64,000 nucleotides of DNA from Desulfarculaceae bacterium (GTDB taxonomy: Bacteria > Desulfobacterota > Desulfarculia > Desulfarculales > Desulfarculaceae). How positions within the stretch are numbered: the stretch's first letter is position 1; every line of letters begins with the position of its first letter. Positions 8,628 to 17,480 of this stretch are shown here, piece by piece. The notes beneath the pieces are model-generated. The model saw only the letters and a program-made list of their open reading frames with translations. It did no database searches and was not told the origin of the DNA. Where the stretch lies: the NCBI GenBank assembly GCA_021737145.1, contig JAIPEN010000007.1, forward strand, positions 171,956-235,955, given 5' to 3'. The position numbers were made by a program, and so were the translations under genes.

Positions 8628-11123
8628 TCAGCTTTCCTCTGGGGCGGACATCTTCAAGGCCCGGGAGGCCGCCGCCTGGGCCGGGCTCAGGCCGAACACG
8701 TTCACCAGCACCTCGCCCGGCTTGGGCCGCCCTCCGGCGGAGCCCACCTCCAACAACAGGGCACCGTCCTCCAGCTCAAGACGCCTTACCGCCGCCTTGA
8801 GGTCTATCTCCCGGGAGCCCTTGGGGGTCTGCCTAAGCATAGTCCATTCTTCGGCCCGGTGAAAGCCATTCACCCGTTCCGGGTCCAGGGGCACCGAAGG
8901 CTCCACCCGGTAGGCGGCCAGAGGCGGGTCGATGAGCTTTTCGCCCGGACGGCCCAGGCGGCCGTCGTGCAGGGAAAGGCCCTGGGGCAAATGCCGGTTG
9001 GCCCGCTCGGCCAGCTCGCCGGGGTCGTAGGCCCGGATGGTGGTGATCTCCAGCACCTCGGCCAGGCTCTCCACGCCCAGGGACAGCGCGGCCGCGGTCT
9101 TGACCAGGGCGTGGGGGTGGAAGCCCTGGGTGTAGGCCAGCTCGATCGCCCCGGCCCTGAGGCCCCGCTCGATGAGCTTGAGCATTTCCAGGTGCCCCAA
9201 AAAACGGGCCGGTCCGGTCTTGGCCAGGCGGAAGCGGTAGCGCAGGCGCTCGCCCTCGCTCTCCGGCGCGGCCTGGGGCGCGGGCAGGGCGGCATCCGGG
9301 GCCAGGCGGGGCTTGATCACCTTGTGGTCGCAAACTCCGCAGTCCACGCAGCGCCCGGTGCGGCAGTCGCCGGTGGATTCGCCGGCCAGGGCCCGCTCCC
9401 GCTCTGCCCAGAGATATTCTTTGGTGACCCCCACCCGGATGTGCTCCCAGGGCAGCACCTCGTCCTGTCGGCGGGGTCGCAGGTAGTCGTCCAGGGACAA
9501 GCCGTTGCCGGTAAGGGCCTCTAGCCAGGCGTGGTAATCAAGGTGCTCGCTCCAGCCGTCGAACACGCAGCCCAGCTCCATGGCCCGGGCCAGCACCGGC
9601 CCCAGGCGGCGGTCCCCCCGGCTGAGCACCCCCTCGATCACGCTGGCGTGGGCGTCGTTCCACTTGGCCTTGACCTTGCGGTCGCCCAGCCCGGCCTTGG
9701 TCTGGGCCAGGCGCTCCCGGGCCTCGTCCAGGCCGATCTGGCCCTCCCACTGAAAAGGGGTGTGCGGCTTGGGCACGAACAGGCCCAAGGAGGCGTTGAC
9801 CAGGGGCCGCTTGCCCCGGCCCCGGCCCAAGGCCTTGCCCTCGGCCGCCACCAGGGTGGCCAGGCGGCCGATGGCCAGCCGGTCCTGTTCGGTCTCGGTG
9901 GGCAGGCCCAGCATGAAGTAGAGCTTGACCAGATTCCAGCCCAGTCCGTAGACCGTGCGGGCCGTGGCCAATATCTGCTCCTCGCTCAGGTTCTTGTTGA
10001 TCACCTTGCGCAGGCGCTCGCTGCCCGCCTCCGGGGCCAGGGTGAAGCCGGTCTTGCGCACCCGCTTGATCTGGTTGATCAGCTCCTCGCCCAGGGAGTC
10101 CATGCGCAGGCTGGGCAGGCTCAGGCTGATGCGCCTGGGCTCCAGCTCGTCCATGAGCGCCGTGGCCAGGGGCTCGATGCAGGTGTAGTCGCTGGTGGAC
10201 AGCGAGAGCAGGGCCAGTTCCTCCAGGCCGCTGGCCTCCAGGCCCTGGCGGGCGGCGGCATAGACCTGCTCCGGAGGCCGCTCGCGCACCGGGCGATAGA
10301 TGAACCCGGCCTGGCAAAAGCGGCAGCCCCGGGTGCAGCCCCGGGCCACCTCCACCCCCAGGCGGTCGTGCACCGGGGTGACCGCCGGCACGATGGGCCG
10401 GGAGGGAGGCTGGTGGGCCCCCAGATCTGGCACCACCCTGCGCCGCACCGTGGCGTGGTCAGGGTCCAGGGCCTTTAGCTCTTTTAGCCGCCCCTGCTCG
10501 TAAACCGTCTCGAACAGGGCCGGGGCGTAGACCCCTTCCAGCTTCATGGCCTCGGCGTAGAGCCGATCCCTGGGCCAGGCCTCTTCCTTGGCCGCGATGA
10601 ACAGGTCCATGAGCGGGTCGAGCAGCTCCTCGGCCTCGCCCACCACGGTCAGGTCCAAAAAGTCGGCCAAGGGCTCGGGGTTGACCATGCAGGGCCCGCC
10701 CGCGATCACCAGGGGGTGCTCCGGGCCGCGCTCATCGCGCTTCAGGGGCACGCCGGCCAGGGAAAGCATGGCCAGCAGGTTGGTGTAGGTCAGCTCGTAT
10801 TGCAGGGAAAAGCCGATTACGTCGAAGTCGCCCAAGCGCCGGCCGCTCTCCAGGGACCAGGGCGGTTCGCCCTGTTGGCGCATGAGCTCCAGCAGATCCA
10901 CCCAGGGGCAAAAGACCCGCTCGGCGGACACGTCGGGCCGCTCGGCCAAAGCCTCGTAAATCACCTTGATGCCCAGATGGCTCATGGCGATCTCGTAGAC
11001 CTCGGGAAAGGCCAAAGCCAGGCTGAGGCGAACCCCGGCCGGCTCCTTGTGCACCGCGCCGGGCTCGCCGCCCAGGTAGCGGGCCGGTTTCTCCACCCCG
11101 CTTATGAGCCCTTGGCGGTTCAC
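8628..11123 (-). CDS. TIGR03960-family radical SAM protein with DUF2344 domain
   Basis: 831 residues. An N-terminal cobalamin-binding-like region (about 30-180) and a radical SAM core follow the YLGGEP-containing start. The SAM motif CxxxCxxC is Cys263, Cys267 and Cys270 (GCTRGCRFCQAGF). A further CxxCxxC-like motif (GRCVDCGVCDHK, about residues 600-620) precedes the C-terminal DUF2344/TIGR03936 domain, which contains TQGFHPH. The reaction is unknown; RNA or tRNA modification has been suspected because of linkage to RNase G. The GTG start at 11123 lies too close to its GGAG, so a GTG nine codons in is an alternative. Confidence 0.9.
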   Translation of the reverse strand: MNRQGLISGVEKPARYLGGEPGAVHKEPAGVRLSLALAFPEVYEIAMSHLGIKVIYEALAERPDVSAERVFCPWVDLLELMRQQGEPPWSLESGRRLGDFDVIGFSLQYELTYTNLLAMLSLAGVPLKRDERGPEHPLVIAGGPCMVNPEPLADFLDLTVVGEAEELLDPLMDLFIAAKEEAWPRDRLYAEAMKLEGVYAPALFETVYEQGRLKELKALDPDHATVRRRVVPDLGAHQPPSRPIVPAVTPVHDRLGVEVARGCTRGCRFCQAGFIYRPVRERPPEQVYAAARQGLEASGLEELALLSLSTSDYTCIEPLATALMDELEPRRISLSLPSLRMDSLGEELINQIKRVRKTGFTLAPEAGSERLRKVINKNLSEEQILATARTVYGLGWNLVKLYFMLGLPTETEQDRLAIGRLATLVAAEGKALGRGRGKRPLVNASLGLFVPKPHTPFQWEGQIGLDEARERLAQTKAGLGDRKVKAKWNDAHASVIEGVLSRGDRRLGPVLARAMELGCVFDGWSEHLDYHAWLEALTGNGLSLDDYLRPRRQDEVLPWEHIRVGVTKEYLWAERERALAGESTGDCRTGRCVDCGVCDHKVIKPRLAPDAALPAPQAAPESEGERLRYRFRLAKTGPARFLGHLEMLKLIERGLRAGAIELAYTQGFHPHALVKTAAALSLGVESLAEVLEITTIRAYDPGELAERANRHLPQGLSLHDGRLGRPGEKLIDPPLAAYRVEPSVPLDPERVNGFHRAEEWTMLRQTPKGSREIDLKAAVRRLELEDGALLLEVGSAGGRPKPGEVLVNVFGLSPAQAAASRALKMSAPEES

Positions 11124-11126
11124 TCC

Positions 11127-12719
11127 TTATGAATCCTCGCCCAGAAGCAACGCCTTGTCCGCGGACTTGAAAGAGCGGATCAGGGCCGCGGCCTCGGCCA
11201 GGTCGGCCTCCTGTCCGCCTTCCAGGCGGGAGGCCAGCTCGGCCAGGCGGCCGCTGAGATCGCGGGCCTGGGCGGCCAGGTCGGACGGCTCCACCTGGGC
11301 CATCTCCGGCGGGTAGCCCTTGAGTTCCATGGTCTCGTTCCAGCGGGGCAGGTGGAAGCGCACCTTGTGGAACAGGCCCATGGCCAGGCGCTTGAAGGCC
11401 AGAGACTGGGCCTCCTCGCCGTGGATCAGGTTCACCACGACCCCGGGCCGGGCCAGGGGCTCCAGCCAGCGCAACAGCTCGTTCTGGTCGGCATGGGCCG
11501 AGAAGCCGTTGATGGTGTGAACCTGAGCCCTGACCGCCACTTCCTCGCGGAAGATCTTCACCTTTTCCGCGCCATCGACCAGCAGGCGGCCGGTGGTGCC
11601 CTTGGCCTGGAAGCCCACGATCACCACGTGGGTGTTGGGCCGCCACAGGTTGTGCTTCAGGTGGTGCTTGATGCGCCCCGCGTTGGCCATGCCGCTGCCG
11701 GCCATGATTATTGCCGGGCCCATGACCTGGTTGATGCCCTGGCTCTCCTCGGTGGTGGTGGTGAACTTGAGGTTGGGCATGTCCAGGGGGGTGTGCCCCG
11801 CGTCCAGGATGGCCTTGGTGTCCTCGTCGAAGAACTCGGGATGATCCCGGAAGATGCGGGTGGCGTTGATGGCCAGGGGGGAGTCTAAAAACACCGGCAT
11901 GTCCTCGGGCAGCTCGCCCCGGCGGTGGGCCGCGGCCAGGGTGTAGATGATCTCCTGGCTGCGCTCCACCGCGAACACCGGGATCAGCACCTTGCCCCCG
12001 TCCTCATAGGCCAGGCGCACCACGTCCAGCAGCTCGTCTATGCTGGCGGGCAGGGATTTGTGGGTGCGGTTGCCGTAGGTGGTCTCCATGAACAGGGTGT
12101 TGACCGGCTCCATGACCTCGGGGTCGGGCACGATGAGCTGGTTGGGCCGCCCCACGTCGCCGGAAAAGCCCACCCTATGCTCGCCGCCGTTTTCGCTCAG
12201 GGTCAGGTGCAGGCTGGATGCGCCCAGGATGTGCCCCGCGCCCACGAAGCAGGCCCGCACGCCAGGCACCAGGTCTTCGTAGCAATTGTGCTCCACCGGA
12301 TGCAGCAGCTCGATGGACGCCTCGGCGTCCGGGGTCTCATACAAGGCCTCCTGGGAGTTCTTGCCTTGGCGGCGGTTCTTTTTGCTCTGCCACTGGGCCT
12401 CCATCTCCTGGATGTGGGCCGAGTCCAACCACAGTATTTTCAGCAGCTCGCAGGTGGGCTTGGTGGCGATCACCTTGCCCTTGAAGCCCAGGCGCACCAA
12501 ACGGGGCACCAGGCCGGAGTGGTCGATGTGGGCGTGGGTGATGAAAATCGCCTTCAGGTCAGCCGGGCGGTAGGGGGTGGTCAGCCAGTTGCGCCGCTCC
12601 AACTGGCGGGTGCCCTGGTACAGGCCGCAGTCCACCAGGAAATAACGGTCATCGTCCAATTCGATCAGGTAAGATGATCCGGTTACGGTGCGGGCCGCGC
12701 CCAAGCAGGTGAGTTGCAT
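11127..12719 (-). CDS. Metallo-beta-lactamase/beta-CASP RNase-like protein
   Basis: 530-residue MBL-fold protein of the KH-less, CPSF73-like bacterial group. Zinc motif 2, HAHIDH, is at residues 62-67. Other metal ligands are in FVGAGHILGAS and GFSGDVGR. The beta-CASP insert starts near IPVFAVERSQEI, and the motif-C region is INGFSAHADQNELL. The family cleaves RNA endo- or exonucleolytically. The C-terminal roughly 60 residues are helical and charged, without a KH domain. Its stop is three bases from the start of the radical SAM gene, and RNase G follows, so the block looks RNA-centred. Confidence 0.9.
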   Translation of the reverse strand: MQLTCLGAARTVTGSSYLIELDDDRYFLVDCGLYQGTRQLERRNWLTTPYRPADLKAIFITHAHIDHSGLVPRLVRLGFKGKVIATKPTCELLKILWLDSAHIQEMEAQWQSKKNRRQGKNSQEALYETPDAEASIELLHPVEHNCYEDLVPGVRACFVGAGHILGASSLHLTLSENGGEHRVGFSGDVGRPNQLIVPDPEVMEPVNTLFMETTYGNRTHKSLPASIDELLDVVRLAYEDGGKVLIPVFAVERSQEIIYTLAAAHRRGELPEDMPVFLDSPLAINATRIFRDHPEFFDEDTKAILDAGHTPLDMPNLKFTTTTEESQGINQVMGPAIIMAGSGMANAGRIKHHLKHNLWRPNTHVVIVGFQAKGTTGRLLVDGAEKVKIFREEVAVRAQVHTINGFSAHADQNELLRWLEPLARPGVVVNLIHGEEAQSLAFKRLAMGLFHKVRFHLPRWNETMELKGYPPEMAQVEPSDLAAQARDLSGRLAELASRLEGGQEADLAEAAALIRSFKSADKALLLGEDS

Positions 12720-12880
12720 GTGGTTTTCTCCTTCGTCCGGCGACCGGCCGGGCCGGATTCAGCGGACCCCATCTTGACAGCGGACAGGCAATCCAGTGAC
12801 CATACGAAAACGTTCGGTTAGTATAACAGGGCATTTGACCCCGGTCGCCCCCCGGCGCGGCCCAGGACCAGGAAAGAACC

Positions 12881-13543
12881 ATGTCAGACAATAACGAGCA
12901 ACAATACGTAATCGACGCCCTCAGCGCCCGGGAATCCTGGCGCATGTTCCGCATCATCAGCGAGTTCGTGGACGGCATCGACGCCATGAGCCACATCCCC
13001 AAGGGAGTGAGCATCTTCGGCTCGGCCCGGGTGCCGCCCGGCAGCCCGGAATACCTCCTGGCCGAGGAGATGGGCCGCCGCCTGGTGGAGGCCGGATTCT
13101 CGGTGATCACCGGCGGAGGCGGCGGGGTCATGGAGGCGGGCAACAAGGGGGCCACCGAGGCGGGGGGGCACTCGGTGGGGCTCAACATCCAGCTGCCCTT
13201 TGAGCAGCGGCCCAACCCCTATGCCAACATCCGCCTGGATTTCCGCTACTTCTTCGTGCGCAAAGTGGTCTTCGTCAAGTACTCGGTGGCCTACATCGTC
13301 ATGCCCGGCGGCTTCGGCACCCTGGACGAAATGGCCGAGGCCCTCACCCTCATCCAGACCAAGCGCATCCGGCCCTTCCCGGTGATCCTCATGGGCAGCG
13401 ACTATTGGGGCGGGCTGGTAGACTGGATCAAGGACAAGCAGTTGGGCGGAGGCATGATCAGCCCCGAGGATTTGGACTATTTCCGGGTGATGGACGACCC
13501 GGCCGAAGTGGTCAAGCTGATCAAGCAGGTGGTGATCCTCTAG
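12881..13543 (+). CDS. LOG family protein (TIGR00730, nucleotide phosphoribohydrolase-like)
   Basis: 220-residue lysine-decarboxylase-like Rossmann protein. The LOG signatures are GGGGGVMEAGNKGA and PGGFGTLDEMAEAL. Family members hydrolyse nucleoside monophosphates such as AMP or cytokinin ribotides to base and ribose 5-phosphate. The N-terminal 50 residues before the SIFGSARV strand are helical. The start has AGGAAAG five bases upstream. A perfect TTGACA lies at 12774-12779 in the divergent gap, but no convincing -10 box sits at the right distance. Confidence 0.85.
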   Translation: MSDNNEQQYVIDALSARESWRMFRIISEFVDGIDAMSHIPKGVSIFGSARVPPGSPEYLLAEEMGRRLVEAGFSVITGGGGGVMEAGNKGATEAGGHSVGLNIQLPFEQRPNPYANIRLDFRYFFVRKVVFVKYSVAYIVMPGGFGTLDEMAEALTLIQTKRIRPFPVILMGSDYWGGLVDWIKDKQLGGGMISPEDLDYFRVMDDPAEVVKLIKQVVIL

Positions 13544-13564
13544 CCGGCGCGGTCCGCGCCGGGA

Positions 13565-14167
13565 ATGGCGGCTGAAATGAATTTGAGCAAGACACTTTTG
13601 GCCATGGTCCTCACCGTGGCCTTCACTCTCACCGCCGGGGCGGCTGCCCTGGCCGCAAGGAGCAATCCCGTGGTCAAACTGGAGACCAGCAAAGGCGACA
13701 TCGTCATCGAGCTCTACGAAGATAAGGCGCCCAAGAGCGTGGCCAACTTCCTGGCCTACGTCAAGGACGGCTTTTACGACGGCACCATCTTCCACCGGGT
13801 CATCGACGGCTTCATGGTCCAGGGCGGCGGCTTCAAGGCCGACATGGGCATGAAGGCCACCAAGAACCCAATCGAGAACGAGGCGGACAACGGCCTGAAG
13901 AACGACAAGTACACCCTGGCCATGGCCCGCACCATGGATCCCCACAGCGCCACCGCCCAGTTCTTCATCAACGTGGCGGACAACGACTTCCTCAACCACA
14001 CCGGCAAGAACGCCCAGGGTTGGGGCTACGCGGTGTTCGGCAAGGTGACCCAGGGCCAGGACGTGGTGGACCAGATCAAGGCCGTGAGCACCGCCACCAA
14101 GGGCATGCACCAGGACGTGCCCGTGGAGCCGGTGGTGATCAACAAGGCCGTGGTGGTATCGGAGTAG
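13565..14167 (+). CDS. Exported cyclophilin-type peptidyl-prolyl isomerase
   Basis: 200 residues: a signal peptide (cut predicted after ALAALA at about residue 36), then a complete small bacterial cyclophilin domain. Active-site motifs are [15 protein letters not shown] and [15 protein letters not shown]. It should fold proteins in the periplasm, as PpiA does. ATG at 13577 (MNLSK) gives a better-proportioned signal peptide than 13565 and may be the true start. It is the second gene of a plus-strand run from the LOG gene to the SixA-like gene. Confidence 0.9.
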   Translation: MAAEMNLSKTLLAMVLTVAFTLTAGAAALAARSNPVVKLETSKGDIVIELYEDKAPKSVANFLAYVKDGFYDGTIFHRVIDGFMVQGGGFKADMGMKATKNPIENEADNGLKNDKYTLAMARTMDPHSATAQFFINVADNDFLNHTGKNAQGWGYAVFGKVTQGQDVVDQIKAVSTATKGMHQDVPVEPVVINKAVVVSE

Positions 14168-14171
14168 TCTC

Positions 14172-14855
14172 TTGGCCAAGGCCAAGACCAAAAAGAGCGG
14201 CCAGGACTGGCAGCCCCCGGACCCCAAGCGGGTCAAGGCGGTGCTGGCGGCCCTGGACCGCCTTTATCCCAAGGCGCACTGCGCCCTGAACTACTCCAGT
14301 CCCTGGGAGCTGCTGGTGGCCACCATCCTCAGCGCCCAGTGCACCGACGAGCGGGTCAACCTGGTCACTCCCGGCCTGTTCAAGCGCTACCCCGGGGTAA
14401 AGGACTTCGCCCAGGCCGACCAGGGCGAGCTGGAGCAGGCGGTGAGGCCCACCGGGTTTTTCCGCAACAAGGCCAAGTCCATCAAGGGCGCGGCCCAAAA
14501 GATCGTGGAGGAGCACGGCGGCCAGGTGCCGGACAACCTGGAAGCCCTGGTCAAGCTGCCCGGAGTGGGGCGCAAGACGGCCAACGTGGTGCTGGGCAAC
14601 TCCTTCGGGGTGCCGGGCATCACCGTGGACACCCACGTGGGCCGGGTCTGCATGCGCCTGGAGTTGGTGAACCAGAAGGACGCGGTAAAGGCCGAGTTTC
14701 AGCTCATGGAGATCATCCCCGAAAAGCGCTGGACCATGTTCAGCCACCAGGTGATCTTCCACGGCCGCCAGGTGTGCCATTCGCGCAAGCCGGCCTGCGG
14801 CGACTGCGGCCTGCTCAAGCACTGCCCCTTTGGGCAGGAGCATGTGAACGACTGA
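14172..14855 (+). CDS. nth: Endonuclease III (DNA glycosylase/AP lyase)
   Basis: 227-residue base-excision repair enzyme that removes oxidised pyrimidines. The helix-hairpin-helix LPGVGRKTA contains catalytic Lys135, and Asp153 lies in VDTHVGR. The C-terminal [4Fe-4S] cluster ligands Cys202, Cys209, Cys212 and Cys218 have the exact C-x6-C-x2-C-x5-C spacing. The TTG start at 14172 is supported by GGAG at 14161, which overlaps the end of the cyclophilin gene. The short basic N-terminal extension (AKAKTKKSG) is unremarkable. Confidence 0.96.
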   Translation: MAKAKTKKSGQDWQPPDPKRVKAVLAALDRLYPKAHCALNYSSPWELLVATILSAQCTDERVNLVTPGLFKRYPGVKDFAQADQGELEQAVRPTGFFRNKAKSIKGAAQKIVEEHGGQVPDNLEALVKLPGVGRKTANVVLGNSFGVPGITVDTHVGRVCMRLELVNQKDAVKAEFQLMEIIPEKRWTMFSHQVIFHGRQVCHSRKPACGDCGLLKHCPFGQEHVND

Positions 14856-14863
14856 AAGAGGGC

Positions 14864-15142
14864 ATGGACAAGGAACGGGTCTTCGTGGTGGTGCTGGGCA
14901 AGGACCAGAAGGGCATCATCGCCCGGGTGGCCACCCTGTGCTTCGACCACGGCGGCAACATCGAGGACGTGCAGCAAAAGGTCATGGACGGCACCTTTGT
15001 CATGACCATGCTGGTGGACCTTAGCGGCGAGGGCTGCGAGCCGGCCGTGCTGCGGGGGGCCCTGGACGAGTTGGGGGCCGAGATGGGCCTCACGGTCATG
15101 GTGCAGAACGAGGCCGTGATCAAAGCCATGCATCGGGTCTAG
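14864..15142 (+). CDS. ACT-domain protein, UPF0237 family
   Basis: 92-residue stand-alone ACT domain (MDKERVFVVVLGKDQKG...), starting after GAGG eight bases downstream of nth. The FDHGGNIEDV loop is where ACT domains bind amino-acid-like effectors. UPF0237 proteins usually sit next to a UPF0210 protein, and that is the next gene here, so the two probably act together. The role of the pair is not established. Confidence 0.88.
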   Translation: MDKERVFVVVLGKDQKGIIARVATLCFDHGGNIEDVQQKVMDGTFVMTMLVDLSGEGCEPAVLRGALDELGAEMGLTVMVQNEAVIKAMHRV

Positions 15143-15149
15143 GCCCGGC

Positions 15150-15290
15150 TTGGCTACAGGCCGGCTTCGCCAAGCTGCGGCATACTGCGTTGCTGGCGTC
15201 GCTCCAGCCTCGACGTAGTTCCAGCTACGCCTCCGGCTGTCGCTCGCCAGGCGCCTTGTCTTCCACAGCTTGGCTGTGCCGGGAATGATG
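15150..15290. repeat. Imperfect palindromic intergenic repeat (second copy)
   Basis: The gap between the UPF0237 and UPF0210 genes contains GCGTTGCTGGC, CCTCGACGTAG (15208-15218), GCTACGCCTCC and CGCTCGCCAGGCGCCTTGTC. These form an imperfect hairpin around a CGTAG/CTACG centre. The outer ends (CCCGGC, CCAAGCTG[C/T]GG) are also inverted. The same blocks occur in the element at 3259-3517, so this is a dispersed family in this genome. Confidence 0.55.
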
Positions 15291-15323
15291 CAGTTGCAGA
15301 TAACTTTCTAGTAGGAGCTGACG

Positions 15324-16682
15324 GTGGAATTCGGGGTAGAGGAAGTCTTCGAAACAGCGGGGATGATCCTCTTTGAAAACTTCGACATTCGCGCGGTCAC
15401 CCTGGGGGTCAACCTCAAGGACCTCATGGCCCGCGACCCCGAGCGCCTGGCCGATGGCGCCAGGGAGCGCCTGACCGAACTGGGGTCGCGCCTGGTGGCC
15501 GAGGCCGCGGCGGTCACCGAGTCCCTGGGCCTGCCCATCGTGAACAAGCGCATGTCCATCACCCCGGCCGCCTGGCTGATCGAGCCCTGCCCCCAGGAAG
15601 ACGCTCCCATCATTCTGGCCCAGGCCCTGGACGCCGCCGCTTCCCAGGCGGGGGTGGACTTCATCGGCGGCTGGGGGGCCCTGGTGCAAAAGGGGGCCAC
15701 CGCCGCGGACAGCCGGCTCATGGAATCCCTGCCCCAGGTGTTGGGCAACACCTCGCGCCTGTGCGGCTTCCTCAACCTGGCCTCCACCAAGGCGGGCATG
15801 AACCTGGACGCCATCGCCCGCCTGGGGCACATCCTCAAGGACATGGCCCTGGCGGCGGACAAGGGCATCGCCTGCGCCAAGTTCGTGGCCTTTGCCAACG
15901 CGCCCGAGGACAACCCCTTCATGGCCGGGGCCTTCCACGGCGGCGGCGAGCCCGACGCGGCGATCAACGTGGGCATCAGCGGGCCGGGCGTGGTGCGGGC
16001 GGTGGTGGCCCAGCACCCGGATTGCGACCTGACCATGCTCTCGGAGATCATCCGGCGCACCGTGTTCAAGATCACCAGGGCCGGCGAGCTGGTGGGCCGC
16101 GAGCTGGCCCGCCGCCTGGGGGTGGCCTTCGGGGTGGTGGACATCAGCCTGGCCCCCACCACGGCCATGGGCGACAGCGTGGGCGAGATTCTAAAGGGCA
16201 TGGGCCTGGAGCGGGTGGGCGCGCCCGGCACCACCGCCGCCCTGGCCCTGCTCATAGACGCGGTGAAAAAGGGCGGGGCCATGGCCTCGGGCCACGTGGG
16301 CGGGCTCTCGGGCACCTTCATTCCGGTGAGCGAGGACTCGGCCATGATCGAGGCGGTGCAGTGCGGGGCCCTGTCCCTGGAAAAGCTGGAGGCCATGACC
16401 GCGGTGTGCTCCGTGGGCCTGGACATGTTCGCCGTGCCCGGCGACACCAGCCCGGCCGCCCTGGCCGCGCTCATCGCCGACGAGCTGGCCATCGGCATGG
16501 CCAACGACAAGACCACCGGGGTGCGGGTCATCCCCGCGCCGGGCATGAAAGCGGGCGACATGCTGGACTTCGGCGGCCTGCTGGGCCGGGCCCCGGTAAT
16601 GCCCCTGTCGCCATTTTCGGGCGAGAAGTTCGTGGCCCGTGGAGGCCGCCTGCCCGCGCCTTTACGCTCGTTGACCAACTAG
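15324..16682 (+). CDS. UPF0210/DUF711 family protein
   Basis: 452-residue protein of the PFL-like DUF711 family, close to the family length of about 450. Glycine-rich segments such as GGGEPDAAINVGISGPG and GHVGGLSGTFIPVSEDSAM are characteristic. The GTG start at 15324 is chosen for the AGGAG site seven bases upstream. Biochemical function is unknown, and I see no glycyl-radical motif. It is separated from its partner UPF0237 gene by a palindromic repeat. Confidence 0.88.
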   Translation: MEFGVEEVFETAGMILFENFDIRAVTLGVNLKDLMARDPERLADGARERLTELGSRLVAEAAAVTESLGLPIVNKRMSITPAAWLIEPCPQEDAPIILAQALDAAASQAGVDFIGGWGALVQKGATAADSRLMESLPQVLGNTSRLCGFLNLASTKAGMNLDAIARLGHILKDMALAADKGIACAKFVAFANAPEDNPFMAGAFHGGGEPDAAINVGISGPGVVRAVVAQHPDCDLTMLSEIIRRTVFKITRAGELVGRELARRLGVAFGVVDISLAPTTAMGDSVGEILKGMGLERVGAPGTTAALALLIDAVKKGGAMASGHVGGLSGTFIPVSEDSAMIEAVQCGALSLEKLEAMTAVCSVGLDMFAVPGDTSPAALAALIADELAIGMANDKTTGVRVIPAPGMKAGDMLDFGGLLGRAPVMPLSPFSGEKFVARGGRLPAPLRSLTN

Positions 16683-16746
16683 GAGGCTTCGCCAGGCAGC
16701 ACGATAGGGTGTCGGCGGCTTGGCTCGTTTGCTCGGGGGATACCAT

Positions 16747-17466
16747 ATGAAAAGGCTCATCCCGCTATTGTTGGCGGTCCTGCTGCTCCTGGCCGCCGGG
16801 TCCGCCCTGGCCGCGGACCCCTATGCCGCCGCCCGCCAGCACATGGTGGACACCCAGATCCAGGCCCGGGGCATCGGCGACCCCCTGGTGCTGGCCGCCA
16901 TGCGCACCGTGCCCCGCCATGAGTTCGTGGCCCCCAAATGGCAGGCCCAGGCCTACCAGGACCACCCCCTGCCCATCGGCCAAGGCCAGACCATCTCCCA
17001 GCCCTTTATCGTGGCCTACATGAGCCAGGTGCTCCAGGTGCGGCCCGGCCTCAAGGTGCTGGAGATCGGCACCGGATCGGGCTATCAGGCCGCGGTGCTG
17101 GCCGTGATGGGGGCCCAGGTCCACACGGTGGAGATCGTCCCCGAGCTGGCCGAGAACGCGGCCGCCACCCTCAAGCGCCTGGGCTACAAGGGGGTCCAGG
17201 TCAAGCTGGCCGATGGCCACTTCGGCTGGCCGTCGGCGGCTCCCTTTGACCGCATCATGGTCACCGCCGGGGCCAAGAAGATTCCGCCCGCCCTGCTCGA
17301 GCAGCTGGCTCCGGGCGGGCGCATGGTCATCCCGGTGGGGTCCGGGTCCTTGGGCGAGGAGCTGACCCTGGTGAGCAAGGACCAGCAGGGCAGGATAAGC
17401 CGGCAGACCCTGTTGCCGGTGCGCTTCGTGCCCCTGGTGGGCGGCAACAAGCCGGGCCAAAAGTAG
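16747..17466 (+). CDS. pcm: Exported protein-L-isoaspartate O-methyltransferase
   Basis: 239 residues. A signal peptide ([22 protein letters not shown]) precedes a complete PIMT domain. SAM-binding motif I is [16 protein letters not shown], and the PIMT-specific segment [14 protein letters not shown] is present. The enzyme methylates isoaspartyl residues in aged proteins. The start at 16747 removes a nonsignal extension from 16720. Most PIMTs are cytoplasmic, so export is notable: a periplasmic role would need an SAM source there. Confidence 0.9.
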   Translation: MKRLIPLLLAVLLLLAAGSALAADPYAAARQHMVDTQIQARGIGDPLVLAAMRTVPRHEFVAPKWQAQAYQDHPLPIGQGQTISQPFIVAYMSQVLQVRPGLKVLEIGTGSGYQAAVLAVMGAQVHTVEIVPELAENAAATLKRLGYKGVQVKLADGHFGWPSAAPFDRIMVTAGAKKIPPALLEQLAPGGRMVIPVGSGSLGEELTLVSKDQQGRISRQTLLPVRFVPLVGGNKPGQK

Positions 17467-17480
17467 TAGGGGAGGGGGTC

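Noticed and set aside
12774..12779. Perfect TTGACA as a promoter for the LOG gene
   Set aside because: No acceptable -10 box lies 16-18 bases downstream; the nearby TATAAC has no matching -35.
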